Source of the DNA: Kushneria phyllosphaerae
Lineage (GTDB): Bacteria; Pseudomonadota; Gammaproteobacteria; Pseudomonadales; Halomonadaceae
NCBI RefSeq assembly: GCF_900312995.1
Contig: NZ_ONZI01000004.1
Coordinates: forward strand, 62,001 to 126,000
Reading direction: 5' to 3'
DNA length: 64,000 nucleotides
Below the pieces are notes generated by a model. The model had not been told where the DNA came from and did not search any database. It saw only the letters and a program-made list of their open reading frames with translations. Positions 8,710-18,369 of this stretch are shown here, piece after piece. The translations under genes and the position numbers were made by a program. The first letter of the stretch is position 1. Every line of letters begins with the position of its first letter.

Positions 8710-10056
8710 ATGCAAGTTTCAGTCGAAACGACTTCACCGATCGAGCGTCGCGTAACCGTTCAGGTCCCGGCTCAAGAAGTGGACAACAATGTCGATGAGC
8801 GACTCAAGGATACTGCTCGTCGTGTACGCTTGGATGGTTTCCGTTCAGGGCACGTCCCCATGAGCGTTGTTCGCCAGCGTTTTGGTCGTGATGTACGCAA
8901 TGAAGTCGTTGATGAAGTCATGCGCCAGCATTATGTGCGCGCCATCACCGAAAACGAGCTTAACCCGGCGGGCTATCCTTCGCTGGAAGCCACCGTTAAT
9001 GAAGCGGGCAAGGACCTTGAATTTGTCGCAACTCTGGAAGTTTATCCTTCCATCGAGTTGACGCTGCCTGAAGACGAGCAGATCGAGCGTCCTCAAGCCG
9101 AGATTAACGATGCCGATATCGACGAGATGATCGAGACACTGCGCAAGCAGAATGCCCAGTGGAACGACGTTGAACGTGCGGCAGCCGATGGCGATCAGGT
9201 GACCATCGATTTTGAAGGCTTTCTCGGTGAAGAAGCCTTTGAAGGTGGCAGCGCCGAAGGTCATCAGCTGGTGCTGGGTTCCAACAGCTTCATCCCCGGC
9301 TTTGAAGAGCAGCTGATCGGTGTTCAGGCTGGAGACGAGCGGGAAGTGACGGTTACCTTCCCGGAAGATTACCAGGCCGAACATCTGGCGGGTCAGGAAG
9401 CGCGTTTCAAGACCAAAACGCACAAGGTTCAGGCTCAGGAACTTCCTGCAATCGACAGCGAGTTCATGTCCCGCTTTGGTGTTGAAGATGGCGACAGCGA
9501 CAGCTTCCGTACCGAGATTCGCAACAATATGCAGCGTGAGCTGGATAACGCGATCGACAACCGTGTTCGTCAGCAGTTGATTGATGCCCTCAAGGCACGC
9601 AACGAAGTATCGGTACCCAGCTCTCTCATTTCTCAGGAAGTCGAGGGGCTCAAGCGTCAGGCCGCACAGCAGTTCGGTCTGGGCGATGATTTCGACGTGT
9701 CTCAGCTGCCTGATGAGCTGTTTGCCGAGCAGGCTCGTGGTCGCGTTGAAGTGGGTCTGCTTCTGGCAGAAGTGGTCAGCCACTTCGAACTGGATGCTGA
9801 TGATGCCGAAATTCGTGCCTTCATCGAAGAGCAGGCCGGTCAGTTTGAACAGCCTGAACAGGTTGTCGAGCAGTACATGGGTAACGAGCAGATGAAAAAT
9901 CAGGTGAAATCTGCTGTGCTGGAACGCAAGGCCATCGACAGTCTGCTGGAAAAGGCAAATGTCGTCGAAACGCCCATGAGCTATCAGGAAGCACTTCAGG
10001 CCGCGCAACAGCAAGAAGCTGACGAGGCCGAGGAAACCGAAGAGCAGGCCGGCTGA
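8710..10056 (+). CDS. tig: Trigger factor (ribosome-associated chaperone)
   Basis: Chaperone and prolyl isomerase that binds the ribosome exit tunnel. The 448-residue protein has the N-terminal ribosome-binding domain, a central FKBP-type PPIase domain (around residues 155-240, with DGDQVTIDFEGFLG and the FIPGFEEQLIG block) and a helical C-terminal domain ending in an acidic tail. The start at 8710 gives the conserved MQVSVETTSPIERRV opening. The ribosome-contact signature, FRK in E. coli (residues 44-46), reads F44-R45-S46 here, a substitution at a normally basic position. First gene of the tig-clpP-clpX-lon cluster. Confidence 0.97.
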   Translation: MQVSVETTSPIERRVTVQVPAQEVDNNVDERLKDTARRVRLDGFRSGHVPMSVVRQRFGRDVRNEVVDEVMRQHYVRAITENELNPAGYPSLEATVNEAGKDLEFVATLEVYPSIELTLPEDEQIERPQAEINDADIDEMIETLRKQNAQWNDVERAAADGDQVTIDFEGFLGEEAFEGGSAEGHQLVLGSNSFIPGFEEQLIGVQAGDEREVTVTFPEDYQAEHLAGQEARFKTKTHKVQAQELPAIDSEFMSRFGVEDGDSDSFRTEIRNNMQRELDNAIDNRVRQQLIDALKARNEVSVPSSLISQEVEGLKRQAAQQFGLGDDFDVSQLPDELFAEQARGRVEVGLLLAEVVSHFELDADDAEIRAFIEEQAGQFEQPEQVVEQYMGNEQMKNQVKSAVLERKAIDSLLEKANVVETPMSYQEALQAAQQQEADEAEETEEQAG

Positions 10057-10094
10057 TATCTGGCGTCACAGCCATACTCAGGCTGGCAGTCAGG

Positions 10095-10112
10095 ACCCGG
10101 CGAAAGCCGGGT
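10095..10112 (+). terminator. Hairpin between tig and clpP (possible attenuator)
   Basis: A 7-bp stem ACCCGGC/GCCGGGT with a GAAA tetraloop is followed by only a few T. It could be a weak terminator or an RNA-stabilising hairpin that lowers clpP read-through from tig. Confidence 0.45.
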
Positions 10113-10147
10113 TCTATCATTGGCCCACATCACTGTAAGGTTGCTAC

Positions 10148-10768
10148 ATGAGAAGCGAGTCTGATATTACCAATGCTGGCGGGCTGGTCCCCATGGTGGT
10201 GGAGCAGAACGCACGTGGCGAGCGGGCCTACGATATTTACTCCCGTCTGCTCAAGGAACGTGTCATTTTTCTTGTTGGCCCGGTCGAAGACTACAGTGCC
10301 AACCTGATTGTGGCGCAGTTGCTCTTTCTGGAGTCGGAGAATCCTGACAAGGATATTCATCTCTACATCAATTCTCCGGGTGGTTCAGTGACTGCCGGCA
10401 TGTCAATCTATGACACCATGCAGTTCATCAAGCCCAATGTTTCAACGGTCTGCATCGGTCAGGCCGCCAGCATGGGTGCATTGCTGCTGGCCGGCGGCGC
10501 AGAAGGCAAGCGCTACTGTCTGCCGCATTCACGAATGATGATTCACCAGCCGCTGGGTGGTTTCCAGGGCCAGGCCAGCGATATCGAAATTCATACGCGT
10601 GAAATCCTGACGATTCGGCAGCGTCTTAACGAAATTCTGGCGCATCATACCGGGCAGGATATCGACAAGATTGCGCGTGATACCGATCGCGACAATTTCA
10701 TGAACGGCGAGCAGGCTGTCGAGTACGGCCTGATCGACGCAACGCTGGCACATCGCCCGGTATCCTGA
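10148..10768 (+). CDS. clpP: ATP-dependent Clp protease proteolytic subunit
   Basis: Serine protease barrel that degrades substrates unfolded by ClpX or ClpA. The 206-residue protein has the catalytic triad in place: Ser108 in GQAASMGA, His133 in [10 protein letters not shown] and Asp182 in [19 protein letters not shown], near residue 74, shapes the oxyanion region. A short N-terminal propeptide is likely removed, as in E. coli. It lies between tig and clpX, the standard order, 66 bp before clpX. Confidence 0.98.
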   Translation: MRSESDITNAGGLVPMVVEQNARGERAYDIYSRLLKERVIFLVGPVEDYSANLIVAQLLFLESENPDKDIHLYINSPGGSVTAGMSIYDTMQFIKPNVSTVCIGQAASMGALLLAGGAEGKRYCLPHSRMMIHQPLGGFQGQASDIEIHTREILTIRQRLNEILAHHTGQDIDKIARDTDRDNFMNGEQAVEYGLIDATLAHRPVS

Positions 10769-10834
10769 TAGCGTTGATTCAGAGTCTGACCATGATGGCG
10801 TGCCAGTGCGCCGCCATCTTCAAGAGGTACGCGA

Positions 10835-12124
10835 ATGGCTGACGGCAAAGGCAAGGACGAAGGCGGCAAGCTGCTTTACTGTTCATTTTGTGGCAAAAAC
10901 CAGAATGAAGTACGCAAGCTGATCGCTGGACCCTCTGTTTACATCTGCGATGAATGTGTTGATCTATGCAACGACATCATTCGCGAAGAGGTCGTGGAGT
11001 CCGAAGCGTCTTCCGACGACGAGCGTCTTCCTGCTCCGCGGGAAATTCGCAACACGCTTGATGATTATGTGATCGGTCAGGACCGCGCCAAGATGGTGCT
11101 CTCCGTTGCCGTTTACAATCACTACAAGCGTTTAAAGGTAGGTCAGCAAAAAGGCGATGATCGCGTTGAGCTGGGCAAGAGCAATATTCTGTTGATCGGT
11201 CCGACCGGTAGCGGCAAAACGCTGCTGGCAGAAACCATGGCTCGCCTGCTGAATGTTCCGTTTACCATTGCTGATGCCACAACGCTGACTGAAGCCGGCT
11301 ATGTAGGGGAGGATGTTGAAAATATCATCCAGAAACTCCTGCAAAAGTGCGATTACGATGTAGAAAAGGCCCAGCGCGGTATTGTCTATATTGATGAAAT
11401 CGACAAGATTTCACGCAAGTCGGACAATCCTTCCATCACACGTGACGTTTCGGGTGAAGGTGTGCAGCAGGCGCTTCTCAAGCTGATTGAGGGTACTACT
11501 GCCTCCGTGCCCCCTCAGGGTGGGCGCAAGCATCCGCAGCAGGAATTTTTGCAGGTTGATACCGGCAATATACTGTTTATCGTTGGCGGTGCCTTTGCCG
11601 GACTGGACAAGGTCATCAGTGATCGTGCCGAGCGTGGTGGTATCGGATTCAACGCTGTGGTTAAAAGCAAGGATACCAACAAGGGCGTTGGCGATATTCT
11701 GGCAAGCGTTGAGCCTGAGGATCTGGTCAAATACGGGCTTATCCCGGAGTTTGTTGGCCGCTTGCCGGTCATCGCAACGCTCAATGAGCTTGACGAGCAG
11801 GCGCTGATTCAGATTCTCACCGAGCCCAAGAACTCCCTCATTCGTCAGTACGTTCGTCTTTTCGAAATGGAAGGCGTGGAGCTTGATTTCCGTGAGGATG
11901 CGCTCAAGGCCGTGGCCAACAAGGCCATGGTAAGAAGAGCGGGCGCTCGTGGGCTTCGTTCAATACTGGAATCTGTACTGCTGGATACCATGTATGAAAT
12001 CCCCTCCGCCGAGAATGTTGTCAAGGTGGTCATCGATGAGACTGTCATCAATGGCGACAGCAAACCGTTGCTGATCTATGCCAACCAGCAGGAAAGCAAG
12101 CTGGTCGTTGGCGACGATCGATAG
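10835..12124 (+). CDS. clpX: ClpXP unfoldase ClpX
   Basis: AAA+ unfoldase that recognises and feeds substrates to ClpP. The 429-residue protein begins with the zinc-binding dimerisation domain (Cys16, Cys19, Cys38 and Cys41 in YCSFC and ICDEC). It then has Walker A GPTGSGKT near residue 120, Walker [11 protein letters not shown] near 185 and the conserved GYVGEDVEN pore loop region. The IGF-type ClpP-binding loop appears as GIGF in the [10 protein letters not shown] segment. Lengths and order are typical. Confidence 0.98.
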   Translation: MADGKGKDEGGKLLYCSFCGKNQNEVRKLIAGPSVYICDECVDLCNDIIREEVVESEASSDDERLPAPREIRNTLDDYVIGQDRAKMVLSVAVYNHYKRLKVGQQKGDDRVELGKSNILLIGPTGSGKTLLAETMARLLNVPFTIADATTLTEAGYVGEDVENIIQKLLQKCDYDVEKAQRGIVYIDEIDKISRKSDNPSITRDVSGEGVQQALLKLIEGTTASVPPQGGRKHPQQEFLQVDTGNILFIVGGAFAGLDKVISDRAERGGIGFNAVVKSKDTNKGVGDILASVEPEDLVKYGLIPEFVGRLPVIATLNELDEQALIQILTEPKNSLIRQYVRLFEMEGVELDFREDALKAVANKAMVRRAGARGLRSILESVLLDTMYEIPSAENVVKVVIDETVINGDSKPLLIYANQQESKLVVGDDR

Positions 12125-12145
12125 TCCGCAAGATGATGCTTGACC

Positions 12146-12166
12146 GGGGGGCCGACATGGCCCCCC
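12146..12166 (+). terminator. Hairpin after clpX
   Basis: An 8-bp all-GC stem (12146-12153 with 12159-12166) lies in the clpX-lon gap. No clear T-run follows, so it may only partly terminate or may protect the clpX mRNA end. Confidence 0.45.
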
Positions 12167-12279
12167 AGTCATGTCAGACTCCTGCCCGGTAAGCGGTTGT
12201 AATTCCTGCCGTCATCCCCATATTGATGCCATCAAAGTCGCTTCGTGCGGCCCACACACAAGATTCGAGGTTGTCTGCG

Positions 12280-14697
12280 ATGGAGCGTAACCCCGCACAG
12301 ACGTTAAACATACCCCTGTTGCCGCTGCGAGACGTTGTTGTTTACCCGCAGATGGTCATACCGCTGTTCGTGGGTCGCGAGAAATCGATTCGTGCCCTCG
12401 AAGCGGCAATGGAGTCGGACAAGCAGGTATTGCTGGTCGCTCAGCGTGACGCCGGTCAGGATAATCCCGAAGTTGAAGATCTTTTCGACATCGGCACCAT
12501 TGCCAGTGTGATGCAGCTGCTGCGTCTGCCCGATGGTACCGTGAAGGTGCTTATCGAAGGCAGCTCTCGTGCTGACATCACGGATATCGATGATGGCGAT
12601 GAAGAAAATGGCTATCCGGTTGCCAGCGTTACCCTGAGAGAAAGCGAGCCTCTCAATGAGCGCGAGCAGGAATCTCTGGTACGCGTGCTGCTTGATCAGT
12701 TTGAGCAATATGTGAAGCTTTCTCGCAAGGTGCCCAACGAGGTGCTGAGTTCGCTTCAGGGCATCGAGGATGCCAGCCGGCTGGTTGACACCATTAGTGC
12801 TCATCTGTCTCTTGAGATTGGCGACAAGCAGTCCTTGCTCGAGATGGACAAGGTTCGTGATCGCGTTGAGCATCTGATGACGCTGATCGAGTCCGAGATT
12901 GATCTATTGCAGGTAGAAAAGCGTATCCGCTCCAGGGTCAAGGAGCAGATGGAGAAATCCCAGCGCGAGTACTATCTCAATGAGCAGATGAAAGCCATCC
13001 AGAAGGAAATGGGTGAGCTTGAGAATACGCCCAACGAGGCGGATCAGTACGAGCAGAAAATCGCCGAATCCGGTATGTCGGCCGAGGCCGAAGAGAAGGC
13101 CCGTCAGGAGCTCAACAAGCTCAAGATGATGGCGCCGGCGTCTGCCGAAGCCACGGTGGTGCGTTCCTACCTTGACTGGATTCTGGCAGTTCCCTGGAAA
13201 AAGCGGACTCGCGTTCGCCATGATATTGCTCATGCCGAACAGGTGCTGGAAGAAGATCACTATGGGCTGGAAGAGGTCAAGGAGCGCATTCTTGACTATC
13301 TCGCCGTGCAAAAGCGTGTGCGCAAGCTGAAGGGGCCGGTACTGTGTCTGGTCGGTCCTCCCGGCGTTGGCAAGACATCGCTGGGTCAGTCCATTGCCCG
13401 GGCGACCAATCGCAAATACACGAGACTGGCACTGGGCGGCGTTCGTGATGAATCCGAGATTCGCGGTCATCGACGCACCTATATTGGCTCCATGCCCGGC
13501 AAGGTATTGCAGCGCATGAGCAAGACCGGTGTTCGTAATCCGCTTTTCCTGCTGGATGAGATCGACAAGGTGGGTATGGACCACCGCGGTGATCCTTCCT
13601 CGGCGCTGCTTGAGGTGCTGGATCCCGAGCAGAACGACAAGTTCAGCGACCATTATCTGGAGCTGGATTACGATCTCTCTGATGTCATGTTTATCTGTAC
13701 CGCGAATTCGATGAATATCCCCGGCCCGCTTCTGGACCGCATGGAAGTCATTCGTATTCCCGGGTATACAGAAGACGAAAAACTGGGCATCGCCAGACGT
13801 TATCTGGCTCCGAAGCAGCTCAAGGCCAACGGTCTGAAAAAGGACGAGCTGGTGCTGACAGATGAAGCACTGCTTGAACTTATTCGTTACTACACTCGTG
13901 AAGCGGGTGTTCGTGAGCTTGAGCGCCAGATTGCCAAGGTGGCGCGCAAGGTACTGCGCGAGCGCATCGGTAACGAGGTTTCGAAGGTTGGCCAGGGGGA
14001 TGCTCAGCACCTGGAAGCCGACGACATCGAGCGCTATGCTGGTGTGAGGCGCTTTAGCTACGGTCTGGCTGATCAGGCCCCTCAGGTGGGTCGAGTGACC
14101 GGTCTGGCATGGACCTCCGTGGGTGGCGAGATTCTCAACATTGAGTCGGTGGTTACCCCGGGCAAGGGGCGTGTCAACAAGACAGGCTCCCTGGGTGATG
14201 TCATGAAGGAGTCGGTCAGCGCTGCGCATACGGTCGTGCGCTCGCGAGCTGCCCAGTTTGAAATCGACCCCGAACGGTTTGAGAAGGAAGACCTTCATAT
14301 CCACGTGCCGGAAGGGGCCACGCCCAAGGATGGTCCGAGTGCCGGTATCGCCATGGTCACGGCGATGGTGTCTGCCTATACCAATCGGGCCGTGCGCGCC
14401 GATGTTGCCATGACAGGTGAGGTCAATCTGCGCGGTGAAGTCATGCCGATAGGAGGCCTCAAGGAGAAATTGCTGGCCGCCCGGCGCAGTGGTATAAAGA
14501 TTGCTCTGATACCTGAAGAAAATCGCCGCGATCTCAAGGAAGTCCCTGATGCCATCAAGGATGCACTTGATATTCGACCCATGCGCTGGATCGATGAAGT
14601 CCTTGAAGTTGCTCTGGTACAAAAGGGCGATGACGATTTTGAAGAGACACGGGTAGAAGAGAAAAATACTTCTCAAGCGTCTGTAAATACTCATTAG
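12280..14697 (+). CDS. lon: ATP-dependent protease La (Lon)
   Basis: Cytoplasmic AAA+ serine protease that removes damaged and regulatory proteins. The sequence from the ATG at 12280 gives 805 residues. The N-terminal LON substrate-binding domain (LPLLPLRDVVVYPQMV at the start) is followed by a coiled coil, AAA+ domain with GPPGVGKTS (Walker A) and FLLDEIDKVG (Walker B), and the C-terminal protease domain with the catalytic Ser in KDGPSAGIAM and Lys in GLKEKLLAARR. A longer frame from 12223 exists, but its extra 19 residues are not family-like, and GAGG precedes 12280. Expected to be stress-induced; I could not identify a clear sigma-32 site. Confidence 0.96.
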   Translation: MERNPAQTLNIPLLPLRDVVVYPQMVIPLFVGREKSIRALEAAMESDKQVLLVAQRDAGQDNPEVEDLFDIGTIASVMQLLRLPDGTVKVLIEGSSRADITDIDDGDEENGYPVASVTLRESEPLNEREQESLVRVLLDQFEQYVKLSRKVPNEVLSSLQGIEDASRLVDTISAHLSLEIGDKQSLLEMDKVRDRVEHLMTLIESEIDLLQVEKRIRSRVKEQMEKSQREYYLNEQMKAIQKEMGELENTPNEADQYEQKIAESGMSAEAEEKARQELNKLKMMAPASAEATVVRSYLDWILAVPWKKRTRVRHDIAHAEQVLEEDHYGLEEVKERILDYLAVQKRVRKLKGPVLCLVGPPGVGKTSLGQSIARATNRKYTRLALGGVRDESEIRGHRRTYIGSMPGKVLQRMSKTGVRNPLFLLDEIDKVGMDHRGDPSSALLEVLDPEQNDKFSDHYLELDYDLSDVMFICTANSMNIPGPLLDRMEVIRIPGYTEDEKLGIARRYLAPKQLKANGLKKDELVLTDEALLELIRYYTREAGVRELERQIAKVARKVLRERIGNEVSKVGQGDAQHLEADDIERYAGVRRFSYGLADQAPQVGRVTGLAWTSVGGEILNIESVVTPGKGRVNKTGSLGDVMKESVSAAHTVVRSRAAQFEIDPERFEKEDLHIHVPEGATPKDGPSAGIAMVTAMVSAYTNRAVRADVAMTGEVNLRGEVMPIGGLKEKLLAARRSGIKIALIPEENRRDLKEVPDAIKDALDIRPMRWIDEVLEVALVQKGDDDFEETRVEEKNTSQASVNTH

Positions 14698-14713
14698 AGT
14701 TATTTTTGATAAA

Positions 14714-14756
14714 TGTTGGCCAGCAAAGCCTGAAATGACGGGCTTTGTTGCCAACA
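14714..14756. terminator. Imperfect long inverted repeat after lon
   Basis: CAAAGCC/GGCTTTG forms the core, and outer arms TGTTGGC and CCAACA extend it. No T-run follows, so it is a weak candidate terminator of lon. Confidence 0.4.
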
Positions 14757-14760
14757 TTGC

Positions 14761-14789
14761 TTGACGGTATTTATGGTCGTTGATATAAA
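14761..14789 (+). promoter_or_regulatory. Near-consensus sigma-70 promoter of hupB
   Basis: TTGACG (14761-14766) and TATAAA (14784-14789) have ideal 17-bp spacing, about 80 bp upstream of the HU start codon. Fits the high expression expected for HU. Confidence 0.75.
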
Positions 14790-14870
14790 ATGCGGCTCGT
14801 TATGATTGCGTATGCTGTTCGATTGCCGCGCTTAATCCTAGCAACGATTGTTATAGTCAAGGGGTGAAGA

Positions 14871-15143
14871 GTGAATAAATCCGAGCTGATTGAGGCTATT
14901 GCTGCTTCTGCAGATATTCCCAAGGCAGCGGCCGGTCGGGCTTTAGATGCCATGATCGATTCCGTTACCGATAGCCTTAAGCAGGGTGATTCCGTGGCAC
15001 TGGTAGGTTTCGGAACATTCAGCATCAAGGAGCGGGCTGCACGTACTGGTCGCAACCCGCAGACTGGCAAGACCATTGAAATCAGCGCTGCCAACGTGCC
15101 CAGCTTCAAGGCCGGCAAGGCGCTGAAGGACGCTGTCAACTGA
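14871..15143 (+). CDS. hupB: DNA-binding protein HU (beta type)
   Basis: Nucleoid-associated DNA-bending protein. The 90-residue protein has the HU/IHF fold: [11 protein letters not shown] at the start, [30 protein letters not shown] with the proline-tipped DNA-inserting arm (RNPQTGK), and [12 protein letters not shown] at the end. The start is a GTG at 14871 behind AGGGGTGAAGA. The position between lon and ppiD is the conserved gammaproteobacterial arrangement and supports the beta subunit assignment. It is monocistronic, between a strong promoter and a strong terminator. Confidence 0.97.
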   Translation: MNKSELIEAIAASADIPKAAAGRALDAMIDSVTDSLKQGDSVALVGFGTFSIKERAARTGRNPQTGKTIEISAANVPSFKAGKALKDAVN

Positions 15144-15200
15144 TAGCGGTGTTAGCTGCAATGGAAGGCTTGTTTTTAAATGCCTTCCCTGTATGAAATA

Positions 15201-15229
15201 AACGCATCGTGAAAACGATGCGTTTTTTT
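15201..15229 (+). terminator. Terminator after hupB
   Basis: A perfect 10-bp stem (15201-15210 with 15215-15224) and GAAA loop lead into seven T. A textbook intrinsic terminator. Confidence 0.92.
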
Positions 15230-15356
15230 ATGGGCAGGTCCGGACTGAGAGTGACTTCAGTCAGATCCCGGCTTATGGCGTGTCGGTTTGCGTCATGTGT
15301 CGTTATAATCCTTCGCCACACCCCTCCATCATCCATCAATTTCAAGGGCCTGCTGC

Positions 15357-17195
15357 ATGCTGCAAAAGATCAGAGATCGGGCACAGGGCTGGATCGCCAG
15401 AGTAATCGTGGCTCTGATCGCGCTGACATTCACGCTATTTGGCGCAGAGTCGTTACTGAGCTATTTCAATGGTAGCCAGCGTGACGAAGCTGCTTCTGTC
15501 AATGGTGAGAAAATCAGCCGTCAGACGCTCGATACCGAGGTTCAGCGCGCCGTACGCTCAGGGCGCGTACCGCCTGAACAGCAAAATGAAGCGCGCCGAG
15601 CCATTCTGGATTCCCTGATTACTCGTACAGCCATCGAGCAGTATGCCCGAGAGGGTGGCATGAGCTTTTCAGATCAGCAGGTCGATCAGCTTCTGGTTAA
15701 TCGGCAGGAGTTTCAGGACAGCAGCGGACACTTTTCTGCCGAGCTCTTTCAGCGAAGGCTGAATAGCGCCGGTTATACCCCTGAAGAGTTTCGTCGACAG
15801 CTTCAGGAAGACATGCTGACCCAGCAGCTTCAAAATGGCCTGATTACAGGGACTTTCCTGCTGCCTTCGGAAACCAGGCATCTGGCGAAGCTTCGCTATC
15901 AAAAACGCGATTTTCGTTATGCCACGCTGGATGACAGCGCGCTGGAGCAGCCGGTCAACGTCAGCGATGATGAAGTGCAGACCTGGTACGATGCCCACAA
16001 GGAAGCCTATCAGCGTCCTGAAGAGGTCAAGCTTGAATACGTTGTGCTCGATCGTCGCCAGATGCCCGAGAATGATCAGCCCGTTGATGAGCAGCAGCTG
16101 CGCCAGCGCTATGAGCAACATCGTGCCACGGCGCCACGCGAGGTTTCAGACATCGTGGTGACCTTCGGTAATCAGCGCACTCGTGAGGAAGCTCGGCAGC
16201 GTGTTGACGAGATTGAAGCGCGTCTGCAAAAGGGTGATAACTTTGCCGATCTCGCGAAACAGTACTCCGACGACCCGTCCAGTGCCGACAAGGGCGGCCG
16301 AATGGGCGCCGTCAGTGAAGGTATCTTTGGCCAACCCTTTGATGAGGCCGTTGCCTCCATGGCACCGGGTGAGGTATCTCAGGGCGTGGAAAGCGACGGT
16401 GTCTTTCATATCATCCGGGTTGATGACATCGCGATCGAAAGCTTTGATGACATGCGCGATGAGCTCACCAAAGAGGTTCGACAGGAGCAGCATGACGAGC
16501 GCTTCCAGCAGCTTGCCCAGCAGCTCAGTGACGAAAGCTTTTCGGCCGACGACCTCAAGGGAGTGGCCGACCGTCTGAAGCTGCCGCTGAAGCACACCGA
16601 TTGGGTGTCACGGGATGATGAGTTCGAGGATGACAATGCCGTGCTGGGTGAAGCTGGTGTCATGGATGCCGCCTTTACCGATGACGTTCTCAACAATGGC
16701 TACAACAGCGAGCCTGTAGAGCTGGGTCAGGATCGCCGCGTGGTGTTGCGTGTCACCGAACATCGTCCGGCCACCACGCTGGCGCTGGATGAGGTCCGTG
16801 ACCAGGTCAGGGGCTCGGCACTTCAGGAAAAACGTCGTCAGGCACTTGCTGACCAGGCTGAAAAAATGCTGGTGGCCCTTCGTCGTGGAGACACTCCCAA
16901 AGGACTTGAGTGGAAAAAGGTCAGTGGCATGACGCGTGACGGAAAGGGGGATCTCTCTGCCGATCTGGTCAATGCAGCTTTCGGCATGCCTCAGCCGCAT
17001 GATGGTCAGCCAGGATATGGTCACGCCGCCACAGATGAGAAGCAGGTGATTTTTGCCATTGATCATGTGGACGACGATGTCAGCGACGATCAGGTTTCAG
17101 CCATGTCGGATGGCCTCTGGAATGCCCAGGCAGGACAAACGATCAGCGTCATGACAGATGCAATTCGTAACCATGCCGATATCTCGACAAATTAA
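15357..17195 (+). CDS. ppiD: Periplasmic chaperone / peptidyl-prolyl isomerase PpiD
   Basis: Inner-membrane-anchored periplasmic folding factor associated with the Sec translocon. The 612-residue protein has one N-terminal transmembrane helix (about residues 13-35: ARVIVALIALTFTLFGAES) after a short cytoplasmic basic stretch. SurA-like chaperone helices follow, then a parvulin domain near residues 265-360 (DIVVTFGNQRTREEA, LAKQYSDDPSSADKGGRMG). The isomerase domain may be inactive, as in E. coli PpiD. Its place after hupB is the standard one. Transcription ends at a strong hairpin. Confidence 0.95.
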   Translation: MLQKIRDRAQGWIARVIVALIALTFTLFGAESLLSYFNGSQRDEAASVNGEKISRQTLDTEVQRAVRSGRVPPEQQNEARRAILDSLITRTAIEQYAREGGMSFSDQQVDQLLVNRQEFQDSSGHFSAELFQRRLNSAGYTPEEFRRQLQEDMLTQQLQNGLITGTFLLPSETRHLAKLRYQKRDFRYATLDDSALEQPVNVSDDEVQTWYDAHKEAYQRPEEVKLEYVVLDRRQMPENDQPVDEQQLRQRYEQHRATAPREVSDIVVTFGNQRTREEARQRVDEIEARLQKGDNFADLAKQYSDDPSSADKGGRMGAVSEGIFGQPFDEAVASMAPGEVSQGVESDGVFHIIRVDDIAIESFDDMRDELTKEVRQEQHDERFQQLAQQLSDESFSADDLKGVADRLKLPLKHTDWVSRDDEFEDDNAVLGEAGVMDAAFTDDVLNNGYNSEPVELGQDRRVVLRVTEHRPATTLALDEVRDQVRGSALQEKRRQALADQAEKMLVALRRGDTPKGLEWKKVSGMTRDGKGDLSADLVNAAFGMPQPHDGQPGYGHAATDEKQVIFAIDHVDDDVSDDQVSAMSDGLWNAQAGQTISVMTDAIRNHADISTN

Positions 17196-17215
17196 ATAGT
17201 CTGCTATCTTTCTCA

Positions 17216-17243
17216 GGGCGCAACTCGTGTTGCGCCTTTTTTT
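17216..17243 (+). terminator. Terminator after ppiD
   Basis: GGCGCAAC/GTTGCGCC stem (17217-17224 with 17229-17236), a TCGT loop and seven T. Confidence 0.9.
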
Positions 17244-17305
17244 ATATCTTGTGATTTATTCATCTTATTGTTGGCACCCCCTCTCAGGGCATGCAGGAGT
17301 GTTTT

Positions 17306-18310
17306 ATGACCCAGTCACGCTATTTTACGATCAGTGAGTATCCCGAGGGTCTGCCCGAGCGGTCCCTTTTTCAGCTTGAAACACAGGAACTGCCCGAGCT
17401 ACAGGAAGGGGAAGTGCGTGTTCGTAATCACTGGCTTTCCGTGGACCCTTACATGCGCGGTCGCATGAGTGGTTCCAAAACGTACATTGAGCCCTTTGAG
17501 CTGAATAAACCCATGCAGGGTGGGGCATTCGGCGAGGTAATCGAATCACGTCACCACACGCTCAAGAAAGGCGATCGGGTTATTCATATGGGCGGCTGGC
17601 GCGATGTGGCGCAGCTTGATGGCGATCAGGTGCAGCCGCTGCCGGACATCGATGTACCGCCGCAGGCCTTTCTGGGCGTTTTGGGTATGCCGGGGATGAC
17701 GGCCTGGGCCGGATTGACCCTTGTTGCCGAACTCAAGTCCTCTGACACCGTATTGATTTCGGCCGCCAGCGGCGCTGTGGGCTCGCTGGCAGCACAGCTG
17801 GCGCATCAGAAAGGGTGCACGGTCATTGGCAGTGCCGGCAGCCAGGAAAAGCGTGAGTGGCTCGAGGCGCGCGGTATCAAGGCCGTCGATCATCACCAGA
17901 GTGCTGATGATATCAAAAAGGCCCTGAAGGAAGCCGCACCGCAGGGTGTCGATGTCTATTACGAAAACGTGGGCGGCCCCATGCTTGAGGCAGCTCTGGA
18001 TGTCATGAATGATTTCGGTCGCATAGCGGTGTGCGGCATGATTTCACGCTATAACGAATCGGCGCCCTCTGCGGGGCCGGCCAATATTGCCGCCGTGCTG
18101 ACCAAACGTCTGCGCATGCAGGGCTTTATTGTCTATGAATGGATCAAGGGACACGAACAGGAGTTCTACAAGCAGGTGGGTCCGCTGGTGGCCGATGGCA
18201 GCATCGAATATCGCGAAACCGTGGAAGAAGGGCTGGAGCGAACTCCGGATGCTTTCCTGGCCCTGTTTGAAGGCAGCAATCAGGGCAAAATGCTGGTCAA
18301 GCTGGACTGA
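17306..18310 (+). CDS. NADP-dependent oxidoreductase (MDR superfamily, CurA/YncB-like)
   Basis: Zinc-free medium-chain reductase of the leukotriene B4 12-hydroxydehydrogenase/CurA group, expected to reduce activated C=C bonds with NADPH. The 334-residue protein shows the N-terminal RNHWLSVDPYMRGRM motif, the GMPGMTAWAGL segment, the nucleotide-binding AASGAVGSLAAQLAHQKGC, and YYENVGGPMLEAALD followed by RIAVCGMISRYN, all typical of this group. The start at 17306 follows CAGGAGTG; an upstream in-frame ATG at 17291 overlaps that ribosome site. Monocistronic. The physiological substrate is not predictable. Confidence 0.9.
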   Translation: MTQSRYFTISEYPEGLPERSLFQLETQELPELQEGEVRVRNHWLSVDPYMRGRMSGSKTYIEPFELNKPMQGGAFGEVIESRHHTLKKGDRVIHMGGWRDVAQLDGDQVQPLPDIDVPPQAFLGVLGMPGMTAWAGLTLVAELKSSDTVLISAASGAVGSLAAQLAHQKGCTVIGSAGSQEKREWLEARGIKAVDHHQSADDIKKALKEAAPQGVDVYYENVGGPMLEAALDVMNDFGRIAVCGMISRYNESAPSAGPANIAAVLTKRLRMQGFIVYEWIKGHEQEFYKQVGPLVADGSIEYRETVEEGLERTPDAFLALFEGSNQGKMLVKLD

Positions 18311-18342
18311 TCTCTGGCTACTTGCGGGCATTTGATGCCATG

Positions 18343-18369
18343 ACTGAACCCGCCATGTGCGGGTTCAGT
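18343..18369. terminator. Hairpin between convergent oxidoreductase and ykgJ-like genes
   Basis: An 11-bp stem ACTGAACCCGC/GCGGGTTCAGT lies between the convergent genes and overlaps the last codons of the minus-strand gene. It has a short T-rich flank on the plus side. Confidence 0.6.

Noticed and set aside
12904..14757. Long minus-strand open frame (617 codons) opposite lon.
   Set aside because: Fully antisense to lon, no ribosome site or recognised domain; a by-product of codon bias in lon.
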